Below, one piece after another: positions 1 to 11,883 of a stretch of DNA of 64,000 nucleotides. Origin of the DNA: Sinonovacula constricta (lineage: Eukaryota > Mollusca > Bivalvia > Cardiida > Solecurtidae); NCBI GenBank assembly GCA_007844125.1, contig CM017567.1:14046046-14110045 (forward strand), written 5' to 3'. The position numbers were made by a program, and so were the translations under genes. Below the pieces are notes generated by a model. It was not told where the DNA came from. It saw nothing but the letters and a program-made list of their open reading frames with translations, and ran no database searches. Each line of letters begins with the position of its first letter. Within the stretch, counting starts at the first letter, position 1.

Positions 1-149
1 GTGAGCTAATTGAGCAAATTATCAGTGCTCACAGGCTAGCTATTACTGATAAACATGAATTGAAAAGAAGAGACCAGCTTGAAAAGACAAAGAGGGGCTC
101 TAAACGATTTATTCTTCCTTCTGGAAAAGGGATTTCACCTCCTTGGACA

Positions 150-1440
150 TGAATTGGTAACACTTCTCCCATTTCACACTTCACCTTCCCTTGATTGGTC
201 ACAGTTCGCCCTAATGAAAGGAGACGAGATTTACAGTTTGCTCTGTCTGGCAAAAGATGTTCACACTTCGCCCTTTTTCTTAACATTATTCATGAATGAG
301 AACAACACTTAAATTGTTCAATTTTGTTTTGTTTTTTTAAACTTTAATTATTATCTACTTGAAAGACATTTGAAATAATGCACCAATCATTAAATGGACT
401 TTCTTTTTGTTTCTTGCAACGGAGTTTTAATATTATGCTTAAAGTATTAAAAATCAGAGAAAACACAATTTAATATCGCGTCTAGAGAACGATATCACTT
501 ATTAAATTAATTAAAGTTAAATCTGTTTGGCGACCATTTAAAAATATTCATTAAAAGGTGCACACTTGCATAGTTTTAAATGAATAACACATTCAATATG
601 TAGTAGAGCATGTAACCTAGATGTTCAATTACATCACAATGTTAACAAACTTATAAATTATCAATACACAGGACTACTTATCAACCAAGCATAGCGCATG
701 TGCTATCATCACAATAATTACGGGAGGCACACATCAATGAAAGATCACACTTTTGTTGCTTTGTTATGCAATTATGAAACAACTACATACTCCAAATTGT
801 CATGAGTGTGAAAACCTTATTAAATTATGGGCAACAAAATGCATATGCCAATAAGTAGTAACAGTAACAACCTTGTTACAGCAGAACTTCATAAAAATAT
901 AAAATTTACAAACTTCACATATGCTTTAATAATTTTCATTTTTTTCAAATATTAAAAGGAAAACCAAGCACATTTTAGTTATTTAACATAAATGGGTAAC
1001 ATTTCAGTATTTGTACAGTTTTTATTTGCTTAACTAGGTCATAACTTGTTTTAAAACATTTTTATATGAAGTAACATTGCATTTCAACCAAGGAAAAGTG
1101 ACCATTCATATATTTTTATTAAGGTTTAAATTTTACTTGGTTACGACAAGTTTAAAATAAAAAAAAGTAGATTTTGCTAAGGAACAACAATGCTCATAAT
1201 ATAATTTCCCATATATGAAGACGAAAGAAACATAAGTACAATGCCGTAGAAATAATTAGATATAAATTATCAAGTTTACATTTTTGACTATTGATACATT
1301 TAAGATTTGAGGGTAAAGTGTAACTCAACTTCTATCAGAAGGGGACATGTTATTGAACAAGGGCAAAGTGTGATTTACTTCTTGGCGAAGCATGATGAAT
1401 CAGGGTGGAAGCGAAGTTTGGAAAGGGCGAAGATCAGATT
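150..1440. mobile_element. Possible non-autonomous DNA transposon with subterminal motif repeats
   Basis: Short motifs of the form CACACTTCGCCC recur at 150-300, and their reverse complements recur at 1315-1440. The closest pair is around 270-300 and 1340-1372, where the arms continue with matching CTT-TTC-AACAT sequence. The roughly 1 kb between them is very AT-rich with no coding signal. Inverted, repeated subterminal motifs flanking an AT-rich core are typical of non-autonomous DNA transposons. No clean terminal inverted repeat or target duplication was found, so the borders are approximate. Confidence 0.3.
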
Positions 1441-1844
1441 GGTCTGAAAACACTGAACGGTTACCAGTTGTTTGTGAAAAGGATATATATAACTATATCA
1501 TCTTTAGAGTGTTTATGAAAGTACAAATATATATATAAAATCTGCTTAAAACATTACTGTCCGATATAATTGAATCCAAATGTGCGGAAGTCGTTTGTTT
1601 AGAGAAAATCAATGCAATGAACTGTTTTGACCACCCTTCAGCCATCAACACCTTTATATATGCAGCAATACTTCGGCGATTTCGATTTTCTTTAATAATA
1701 AACTTTCCATGTCACTCGATTTTTGTTTTACACAATCTGATAGAATTTCTGTTTATGCATCAGTGTGAGTGCGCATGCGCATTTAGAGAGTACTCAAGGG
1801 CATAATTAGTTATTGGAGAGGCAATTACCTCAAAAGACTACAAA

Positions 1845-2062
1845 CTAGCATATTGGGGGGTATACCATAATAGAGTACAAACTAGCATAATGCCGAGATA
1901 CCAAACAATAGAGTACAAACTAGCAGATTGGGGGGCGGGGGGTATACCACAACAGAGTACAAATTAGCATATAGGAGGTATACCCTAACAGAGAACAAAC
2001 TAGCATATTTGGGGAATACTACAACAGAGTACAAATTAGAACATTGGGGGGAAGGGTGTACA
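1845..2062. repeat. Imperfect ~38-bp tandem repeat (GTATACCA...GAGTACAAACTAGCAT)
   Basis: About six diverged copies of a unit with a G-run, GTATACCA, an A/C-rich link and GAGTACAAACTAGCAT. Similar copies recur at about 2570-2690. The two clusters are separated by about 500 bp that begins with CAGGGCTCCCCCTGGG, which looks like the end of a DNA transposon, so an insertion may have split one array. No matching other end of that insert was found. Confidence 0.6.
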
Positions 2063-2669
2063 GGGCTCCCCCTGGGTTTTTTTTGGTCCGAGCCAACCAA
2101 TGAGCCAAATTTTAAAATAATGCGCCACTTTTTTATTTCATGAGCCATTTTTATGAGCCAAATTTACGCGTCAATTTTGATGTTATTTTTGTAGTATGTA
2201 TATGTATGTTTGTTAACACGCAATTCTTTTTAGTTTAATATAGTTTTTGTACATTGAATTGAGAATGAAAAGAAAACAACGTGAACTTTCTTTTTTACGT
2301 TTTATTTACATAAACATTTGTATATATTTTATATATTAATCGACAATCCGGTACTGTCCAATTAATGATCGCAACAAACATTTGGCTGGCTGCTTTATTA
2401 TCGTCTCACAAATTACACTAATCCTTCCCTGAGGCGATGTTTGTTCGGCAGTTATGTACACAACATGTCAACACAACAATGCCCTCAAGGTGAAGGCCGC
2501 CGCGCAAGTTTGACTGGCTATCGAGTTTCTCCTTGCTAGCGTATCACAGTGCGCGCAGAAATGGATTAAGGGGGTATACCACCAATAGAGTACATACTAG
2601 CAGAGGTGTATAATATCAATTAAGTACAATCTAGCATATTGAGTGTTATATAGATTGGGGGGTACCGCC

Positions 2670-2745
2670 AATAGAGTACATATGTCTGGGTAGAACCACA
2701 GACATATTACAGGTCGGCTGAAGACCTCCTCACATGATAGTTCTC
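2670..2745 (-). mobile_element. SINE fragment
   Basis: Contains ATGTCTGGGTAGAACCAC followed by CAGGTCGGCTGAAGACCTCC. This matches the body of the fuller SINE copies near 48.6 and 63.0 kb in the same orientation. Only the body is present; the tRNA-like head is missing. Confidence 0.6.
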
Positions 2746-2869
2746 ACCAAAACTCAAATTCACACTGTATGAGGCCAGGGTGTCAGAGGAGGTACAAGTC
2801 TGTGACATAAGAAACAGATCCTGCACACAAACACCATGTTGGAAGGTTGATTTACATGTAGAAATTTAC

Positions 2870-5800
2870 CTGGGTACAGAGAGAGGACAGAGAGAAGAGT
2901 GTTGCCAAGATCCTCAACTGGCGATCCTGTGAACAACACCTGCAACAGTAATACTTTTTTAAACAATTTTTTTCAATTTTAAACAACATTTACAGTTTAT
3001 GCTAATGACTGCACAATATTCATAATGAACTGAGAAAGACCCTCAGTGTACGCCTGGATAGGACCACAGTCAGACCTCAAGTCAACAGCATCTTTTGTGC
3101 TACCCAATAAAAGCTTAGGGACTCCTCCACATGCTGCACATTTATATGCAATATGAACATACACACACAGCACAATTAAAACACTTTTAGCAGGATGTCA
3201 ACTTATATTGCTGCAAGTTGAATATGCTTGCTTCAAAAAAAAAAATGGCAAAAAAAAGGCAAATGTAATGTTGTACTATATATTATTATCTCCATATAAA
3301 TAAGTTTTTCCAAGTAATTCTTTTAAAAATATCAGGTATCTATTGCACAAACATACCTTTCTCTCAAGAAGAATAAGTTTAAAGATGAGCACAATCTTGT
3401 GTTTAAACTGCTGCACAAGGTCCTTGACATTCATGCCAAGATAAACCTGGAAGTAGATCACACAATACAGAGATATGTCTAAATTAACAAAGCATAATTG
3501 ATTGAGACAAAACCTACAAAGCAATATGAAAAGCCATAAATTGACGTAGTTGACCCATTACTGATACACATGTATTTATGCTGATAAAACATGATCTACT
3601 ATAATTTTATGTACTGTAAAAGGTTATGGCTTCTTGAAGCTGTTAGTATTGAATTCCTGATGTACTAGTGTAAATAGGTCTACTAGTGTATATAGGTCCC
3701 CTTATTGTGTGCAATACAATTTAGACTAAAGCTTGTGGCAACTGGTGAAAGCCATATCATATTCCAGTCAAGTGAAGAAGTTGTCTACTTGAAGCAGATA
3801 TAGTGTTGCCGACACTGTGTATAGCATGCCATGAACAAAGGCATGATTCCATACCCAGTCACATTATCCTGACACCATGCTTTACCATATTTAATGACTT
3901 TACCTGCAACTGACATGCTACTGAATGCACTATCAGGTCTGTGCATATTACTTTGCCAAAGCAAATGTATGCAAACATGTATGTGGTCTGTATTGTGACA
4001 ATGGTAGAAACTGATTAAAGGAAAATCAGGAACTCCTTCTAGTTTACAAGGATATAATGGTGTTATCTGCTGTCATTAAACATGTGCACCTCCATTCAGC
4101 AGGGTCATGGTAAGGGATAGATTCAGGTCAATATACCTGTACTCGGCCGTTCAGCAAGGAGATGGTATGGGACAGGTTCAGGAAATTATACCTGTACTCC
4201 CCCATTCAGCAAGAAGATGGTAAGGGACAGGGTCAGGTCAGAATTCCTGTATTCCCCCATTCAGCAGGGAGGTGGTAAGGGACAGGTTCAGGTCATTTTA
4301 CCTGTGCTCCGCCGTTCAGCAGGGAGATGATATGGGACAGGTTCAGGTCAATATACCTGTGCTCTGCCCTTCTGCAGGAAGGTGGTAAAAGACTGAGTCA
4401 GGTCATTATACCTGTGCTCTGCCATTCTGCAGGAAGGTGGTAAAAGACTGAGTCAGGTCATTATACCTGTACACCTCCATTCAGCAAGGAGATGATATGG
4501 GACAGGTTCAGGTCAATATACCTGTGCTCTGCCCTTCTGCAGGAAGGTGGTAAGAGACTGATTCAGGTCATTATACCTGTACTCTGCCATTCTGCAGGAA
4601 GGTGGTAAAAGACTGAGTCAGGTCATTATACCTGTACACCTCCATTCAGCAGGGAGATGATATGGGACAGGTTCAGGTCAATATACCTGTGCTCTGCCAT
4701 TCTGCAGGAAGGTGGTAAGAGACTTATTCAGGTCATTATACCTGTACACCTCCATTCAGCAGGGTGGTGGTAAGGGACAGGGTCAGGTCATTATATCTGT
4801 GCTCCTCCATTCAGCAGGGAGATAATATGGGACAGGGTCAGGTCATTATACCTGTGCTCCGCCGTTCAGCAGGGAGGTGGTAAGGGACAGGGTCAGGTCA
4901 TTATATCTGTGCTCTGCCATTCAGCAGGGAGATGATATGGGACAGGGTCAGGTCAATATACCTGTTCTCTGCCATTCCGCAGGAAGGTGGTAAGAGACTA
5001 ATTCAGGTCATTATACCTGTGCTCCGCCGTTCAGCAGTGAGGTGGTAAGGGACAGGGTCAGGTCATTATATCTGTGCTCTGCCATTCAGCAGGGAGATGA
5101 TATGGGACAGGGTCAGGTCATTATACCTGTGCTCCTCCATTCAGCAGGGAGGTGGTAAGGGACAGGTTCAGGTCAATATACCTGTGCTCTGCCATTCAGC
5201 AGGGAGATGATATGGGACAGGGTCAGGTCATTATACCTGTGCTCCGCCATTCAGCAGGGAGGTGGTAAGGGACAGGGTCAGGTCATCATATCTGTGCTCT
5301 GCCATTCAGCAGGGAGATGATATGGGACAGGTTCAGGTCATTATACCTGTGCTTCTCCATTCAGCAGCAGGGAGATGATATGGGACAGGGTCAGGTCATT
5401 TTACCTGTGCTCCTCCATTCAGCAGGGAGATGGTATGGGACAGGGTCAGGTCATTTTACCCGTGCTCCTCCATTCAGCAGGGAGATGGTATGGGACAGGG
5501 TCAGGTCAATATACCTGTGCTCTGCTATTCTGCAGGAAGGTGGTAAGGGACAGGTTCAGGTCATTATACCTGTGCTCTGCCATTCAGCAGGGAGATGATA
5601 TGGGACAGGGTCAGGTCAATATACCTGTGCTCCTCCATTCAGCAGGGAGGTGGTAAGAGACTGATTCAGGTCATTATACCAGTGCTCCGCCGTTCAGCAG
5701 GGAGATGGTATGGGACAGGGTCAGGTCAATATACCTGTGCTCCTCCATTCAGGAGGGAGGTGGTAAGGGACAGGTTCAGTCATTATACCTGTGCTCCACC

Positions 5801-8800
5801 ATTCAGCAGGGAGGTGGTAAGGGACAGGTTCAGGTCATTATACCTGTGCTCCGCCGTTCAGCAGGGAGGTGGTAAGGGACAGGTTCAGGTTGGTGTATGT
5901 CTCCTCCAGCAGGGACACCTTGGAAAAGTCAAGCTCCTTGAAGTATGCATGTGTGATCAACTCCAACTTGGCCTGGATCAGACCATACAGTGGCTGTGGA
6001 AAACAGAAGCAAGGGAAGGAAATTGTACAGTGTTAACAATATCATAGCTTTGTTAGTCATCACTGATCTCAATAAAGAGTAGGCATATCACTTGTATCTT
6101 TAAACAAAGGTTGTGCACAAGAGTAGTTACATTTTTGTTCATATGAATCATCTTAACCAACTGTGATTTGGTGAGTTCACTTTTTCTTGCAATGGCCAAA
6201 GCAGAAAGTGTATTTATTAAAAAAAAGTAATCAACTTTAACTTGGAATTTGTATATGAAGAGTTGTACCCGAAACAAATAAATCTCAGCTGTTTCAACCA
6301 ATACTTTAACAACGAATGCAATCTAAATCAATTTTCTGTTCATTGTATACACTACAACAAATCTTACCGAAAACATTTGCTGTAAGTACATACCAGATAG
6401 CTCAACACACACACACTCTTCTGGACTGTACTGCGAGTGATGTCAGTTGTCCGATGCTTCAGGTCCTTCAATTAAGAAAATAACAAGATTGTAAGAACTA
6501 TAAGATGGTAGGACTTTGATTAAGGTTCTGTAAATAATAAGGAAGTGAATCCAAGACATGGAAATAGTGATTGACAGTGAGACAGATACACACCTAGATA
6601 GGCAGTAAGGTGCTGTATGCTTCCCTTCGGGTGCATCAATATTCAAGTTATTAATAGGTGACATACAAACCGATAGCCATTAGTAGCCAGTAACTGTGAC
6701 CTTAACCTGAATGTGAACCTTTTGTGAATGTTATGGACAACACATCTTCAAAGTGTATGTCCGTACAATGGTGAGTTTTCAGAGAAGTACTGTAAAAGAA
6801 AATCGCTAAGTTATAGCCAAGATACACATATTTAGCTTTAGGGTTACACTTGTAAATGTTATGTGTGACACACCTGACCTGTTTGTCAGATGGAGAAGTT
6901 CACGGTAAGTACTACAAACAATGTCTAAGTTTTGGTTGAGCCACAAATCCATCCCATGAGTAGTCCTGGCATTGTACAGTTTGATGTACAAAAGCATGGA
7001 CAGGTCAATGAAGGGCTGCATAGCAAACAGCAGCATCCAGCCTTCCCATTAGTAGGTAAGATATGGTAAAAAAAACATTTGCATATTTTTTTTAATCATT
7101 TTACAAGCCAAAATAAAAGAAATCTAAACAAATTTATAATTTCAAAATATTACACATAATGAAGGCTTTTGACTAATTTGCATGACAGTTAGACTGTCAT
7201 TATCACCAGAAACAAAGCAGCTGTACTAAGGCATACATTGGAATCAATCTGTCTGTAGCAGGCCACACCATACACAGTCCTGTGGGACCCCTCTCTGGCA
7301 GGCAGATGGAAAAATATTGTGTCTGCAACAAAACAATTAGAGAGGGTTATCACAGTCATCAGCAACAGTAGTCCCCTAATACCATAACATAATATATAGC
7401 AACAGTACATGATGACTGTAGAAAGTTATTTAAATTACATAACTTTCTTTCACCAGCTGACATTGAAAAAGCTATCAAGCATTGAATTCAAAGTTGCGTT
7501 ACAAAGAATAATGAATGGGTACTAAATATGAACCAGATTTTTAGAAATACAACATGCAGTCATTATCAAAACAATGACTGGTCTACAAAGTAATTGCTCA
7601 TATGTTAAATTACAAATAGGCCAGGTGTGTGCCATAAATGATGCGACTTTTGGTTTGAAAATAGTTAGTACTACATTAATATTATTACATATTAAATGAT
7701 GTCATATGGTATCTTTCAGCAGTAATTTGCACAGAAACTAAGGTATATCAAAGCTGTAGTTATCTGTTGTCTTTGAAAATCTGAATACATCACAGTGACA
7801 TAATTATGGTCATTTTATCACTGTCCTAGGTATTATTGATTGAGGAAGATGCCTGACAAATGTAGACTTATGTCTGGGACGAACCACCAGTGCACTGCAG
7901 GTCAGCTGATGTTCCAAGTAGGGAGATTTCTGAGAATCTGTAAAACAGCCCTAATTTTCAAATAATTTTGAATCTTAAAAGTGGGAGGCTCCCTCCAAAA
8001 GTGGAAGAGTTCACATGTATGCAATGTGGAGCAATTGATAAATGGCCGCAATTTACGGATACTTCAAAGTTTTAGCATCCAAAACAGCTTCTACAGGCCG
8101 CTGAAATTTCCATTGTTACATGGTAGAATAATGTTAAGAGAGTATACTATGGTAATGGGAATGCTTAATCCTACACTTTCCAAACATGAACAATTGCCAA
8201 AGCAGTATTTATTAGTAATAAGATTAAAAAAAAAAAATCAATATACTGTTGTAAATCGAAATTCATAATTTGTTTAAATACGTGACTTCTTTTATATGGT
8301 TTCATGGTGCAAATATTCAGAAATTGGCCAGAATCAAATCCTTTCACAAAGGGGTAAAAAAACCCACTGCAGTCATAGAATCTTTCTTAATCACTGTGCA
8401 GAAAACTAACCTTTGACATAGTTATGAGCTCCATCAGGGACTGCCAATGATGGAAGATTTTTCCATTCAGGAGGTGTCACATGACTGTTAAACTCTTCAC
8501 CTTCAACAAGTGGTGGGTATGAGTACTCAACCTGTAATCAATATAAAAAACTCATAATAATCAAACATCAATAAAGATGTTGTGCAGTTACAGAAGAGTG
8601 CTTAAGGTCTCTTTTACTTCAATAAGCTAGAGTGCATATGTCCTACAATATAATGGAACATATGCAGATACAGCATCTGACCGCACCAGAGCATTGGACA
8701 GTTCCACTATTAAGGTATATTGTTGTATTTGGAGCTATTCTGATGCAGTCAAATCCATACTACATGTTTATTTGAAGTCTTTACATCAAAAAACAAATTC

Positions 8801-10110
8801 ATTTTGTATATAAATCAAATATGAAGTTTATGTGCCTAATAAACTTTTCTTACATCTTAAAAGCAGTAATTCAAATCAAACTCACTTTGTTTCTCAATTA
8901 TCAATAAAAAAAAGATTGTTCAATTGTTAATATTGGCTTACAGATCACCCTAACAAATTTTTCTACGCTCCAAATACATATTTTGCTTAAAGATAGTTTC
9001 CATGTGATGTCTTCGACACTGATAAGAGAGTTTAAGGCAGCCATCTTTGTGGGCAGAAGCTAATGCAGGCCAAAATCAGGAAATGTGTGCTGTATTAAAA
9101 CTCACGAGTATAAACATTTTTTCTTCTTCAACCACAAACAGATTTTTTATTAGAGACTTTCATGTAAACAATTCACTTTATTTGAAATCAAAATAACCTT
9201 AATAAAAGAGGGTTTTCCAGTTGGTTTTTGCCTGTTGGGTGGGGGAGGGGGTGCTAATAAAAAAAGATTAGCTTACCAGGCATAGTTTTTATGTTTTCTT
9301 TTGATTGTCATCTTGAGGCATTTCTTACTGCTGGTCTATGGGAAAATATACTTGGCACTTTAAGCCATTTTTTCCTTGACTTGGCTCTAGGGGGAAGGGG
9401 GGTGGTCTTCAAAATGACATAATTTGGAAGATAATTTAAATTCTGATTGGAACTAAAGGCTAAATGACAAAGTATCCATTTCTCCAATTAGTCAGCCACG
9501 CAGGTCTGAGCTTTTTATTGTTAGGAATCTTGTAAAAGGTGCATGTGGCACCTCGGGATCTCTCGTGGTTAAAACCTTCAGCACAGCAAAAATTGTTCTG
9601 TCCCATAGCAAAATAAAATTATCTAAGCGAGTAAAATTCATTTAAAACATATAAATACAAGTTCTGATGATTTGGTGTATCATTTTATTCACTTTGTCCC
9701 TCTTTCTGTGTGTGAAGAAGAAACGAAGGTAAATCAGCTGTTCTATGTTTAAACGCGAGCACATAAACGGAACCCCCCTGACCTCAAATCTCGCGGAGCG
9801 GCGAGATTTAGTAATTTCGAAAAGGTCAATTGGTAGAATGTGTCCAAGTTAAGTCATAAGACTTTGCATATTCGATAAAAAGTAAACATAAATATTGGCA
9901 CGGAAATATGAATAACAAAAATGGTGATCTGAAGAACTACTGAATTGTACTGCCTTTGCATCACAATCCACTGACTGATATAAAATTATGTACACCACAA
10001 AATTTTTATACCTGACAACCCTTTTTATGATGGAATCCAATGACGACGACATGCAGAACGGGTTTTTCTGCTACTGGTCGAACACCGGAATCACTCGAAG
10101 TGCATGACAT
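2870..10110 (-). CDS. AVL9: AVL9 homologue, N-terminal part (7 exons, runs off left edge)
   Basis: Homologue of AVL9, a DENN-related protein linked to late secretory transport and cell migration. Exons, 5' to 3' on the minus strand: 10012-10110, 8411-8531, 7237-7322, 6394-6465, 5844-5993, 3357-3446 and 2870-2939. All have GT-AG borders and compatible phases, giving 229 codons plus one base. The start is fixed by an in-frame TAA two codons upstream. Matches to vertebrate AVL9, as I recall that sequence, include the exon 1 end VVVIGFHHKKGCQ, then VEYSYPPL, LAVPDGAHNY, DTIFFHLP, CYRQI, DITRSTVQKSVCVLS, PLYGLIQAKLELITHAYF, VYLGMNVKDLV and LLSVLSLYPG. Later exons (variable middle and C-terminal half) are not recognisable between 1 and 2868 and should lie further left. 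Intron 5 carries the 55-bp array that overlaps the end of exon 5. Very sure of family; exon borders good. Confidence 0.93.
4085..5895. repeat. 55-bp tandem array derived from AVL9 exon 5 end plus its splice donor
   Basis: Roughly 32 copies of a 55-bp unit in AVL9 intron 5. Read on the minus strand, each unit corresponds to the last 47 coding bases of exon 5 (5844-5890) followed by the first 8 intron bases, GTATAATG. The copy nearest the exon is therefore the real exon end, and the others are intronic duplicates of an exon-intron junction. Most copies keep the donor CAG-GTATA. Four read TATATCTG on the plus strand (near 4795, 4905, 5070 and 5288) and so have lost the GT. One unit near 5365 has an extra CAG. 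Plus-strand open frames across the array are by-products of the repeat. Confidence 0.95.
7860..7935 (-). mobile_element. SINE fragment in AVL9 intron 2
   Basis: TATGTCTGGGACGAACCACC followed by GCAGGTCAGCTGATGTTCC matches the SINE body seen at 48.6 and 63.0 kb. It lies between AVL9 exons 2 and 3. No tRNA-like head follows. Confidence 0.55.
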
Positions 10111-11883
10111 TTGTTAGAAATGTTTATATCAATCTTAAAATTCTCAAGTGCATAGCGTTTTGCTTGTCAATAATGACATTTTATCGACTTCCGTATGATC
10201 AAATTTTCAACATGTAAAACTGCATTTGATTGGCTATATACCACATGACAAAAACGTAAAGCCAATGAAATTGCCAGTACCATAATTGTCCCGGATATGC
10301 AGCAATTAATTAGCGAAAGCGTTTAAAATTAGCAGCAATGTAGGAAACAACACATATAGTTGAAAAAAGGACCGAAGTACTTACTCATAGAAACAAATAA
10401 ATGTCTTATGTGGTATGTTAAATAACTTTGATTTGATACTTTCAAAGTTAAATAATGAAATGGAAATTTTGGCTGGTTAAATCTAAAGCATAGTTTTCAA
10501 ATAAAGTGTGTCAATGATGGCTTATTACATAAATGTTTGACCTAACATGTTTCAAAGTGTAACAACAAAAATCCCCAAGAATGTTTACGCTATCTAGACC
10601 ATGATCTAGACATATGTAGCAGCGCTCTTTACGTTAAGCAATTCAAAAGCTCGTTAGAGTTGTTCTCAAGCCAACGTTTTATTGCATTTTTAAGTGTCAT
10701 TTTCTGATCCTCTGTAGACATTAATTTATGCAAACATTAGAAGCAGGTAGAGATGTGTCTTTGGGTCCATACAAAACTTAAATCCAAAGAACAGCTTGCG
10801 TAACTACGTCCGTTCTCTTTGAAGAAAGGAGTAAGCGGAAGTCGTTTGTAAACTGAGCACATAGTTAGCGCCGTGAGAATCATCGCCAAGTCGTCACCAG
10901 TTAACCCTTACCATTAGTATTACCCGACCCCTAAACTTGACTTGCCCATATATGGAACCGTGATTCCACAGACGGAGGGTCTGTTTCCTGCACCCACCAC
11001 ACACACTTACAGTCCTGCAATAACAAGAAGTGCCTGACCGCAATATTACCGTAATTAATCTAATAACACAAACGGAAAACTTACCCAAACCTGTAATATG
11101 AAACAAACAGTGTAAATAAATTGTTATGGCTATAAATGTATGTACACTATTTAGAATGTTATATTCTGCGGTGTAATATTTTATTGTGTTTTAATTATGA
11201 GAACTATATAGTCAAATTGAGGACTATTAAATACATTGCCGGTAGAATTATAAGTTACCTTCATTCGTGATTTTTTTTTATATTTCTTTGTTATTATCTT
11301 CTATTTTATTTTGACATAAAAAATATAAGTTTGTATGACAAGTGTCAGTCTGTTTGTTCTTCACTTTCAGTTCGTTTAAGTTTTAATTAGTACGTTTTCT
11401 TCATCTAAACAGTTACTTGTACAAAGACCATATGGTTGCTTGAAGCTACGCTATTTTTTCAAAGGTTTATATACTGTCAACATTTATTACCTGTATAATT
11501 AAATATATATATAACTTACCAAAATATGTTAGCAGACTTTCAACATAGGTTTTACCATTGCCAACTTATGAATTATAATTACAAAGAAATAAACAACTGG
11601 CACATATTCAAGTGGCACTGCTGTATGAAGAGTACGGTATGTAAGTGAAGACTTTACTCGCACAAGTTATTCGTTATGCTAACTAGTGTGTTAATGTTGT
11701 GTATACAAGATGCGACTCAGACTGCTATAGATCCTGGTGCCACAGTTGCGCGAGTACAGTAGGGCCCTTAATTGGGTAAATACTTGGCAATTCCTAATCA
11801 GGGGTTCCAAACGCAAAAACACAACATACAGGTCAGAAAGTATTATTTATTTGGACCCCAGCAAGTAGGTTGTTTGATTCAAA
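10111..11883. other. Intergenic region between divergent AVL9 and TSP1-repeat genes
   Basis: The AVL9 homologue starts leftward at 10110 and the TSP1-repeat gene starts rightward at 11884, so this 1.8 kb should hold both promoters. It is AT-rich. I see no coding exon with homology and no convincing core promoter. A short palindrome CTAGACCATGATCTAG lies near 10595. Confidence 0.5.

Noticed and set aside
2063..2570. Complete hAT-type transposon starting CAGGGCTCCCCC
   Set aside because: The left end looks suggestive, but no matching inverted right end or target duplication could be found.
2999..3165. Minus-strand open stretch encoding ACGGVPKLLLGSTKDAVDL in AVL9 intron 6
   Set aside because: An acceptor-like CAG precedes it, but exons 6 and 7 join in frame without it and AVL9 has no extra segment there; no family recognised.
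4085..5895. CRISPR-like array
   Set aside because: Units are directly adjacent with no variable spacers, and the genome is clearly animal.
5317..6047. Overlapping plus-strand open frames of 93-150 codons
   Set aside because: They run through the 55-bp array and into antisense of AVL9 exon 5; the repetitive translation is explained by the array.
7189..7410. 73-codon frame taken as a whole gene
   Set aside because: Only 7237-7322 is coding, as AVL9 exon 3; the rest is intron read-through.
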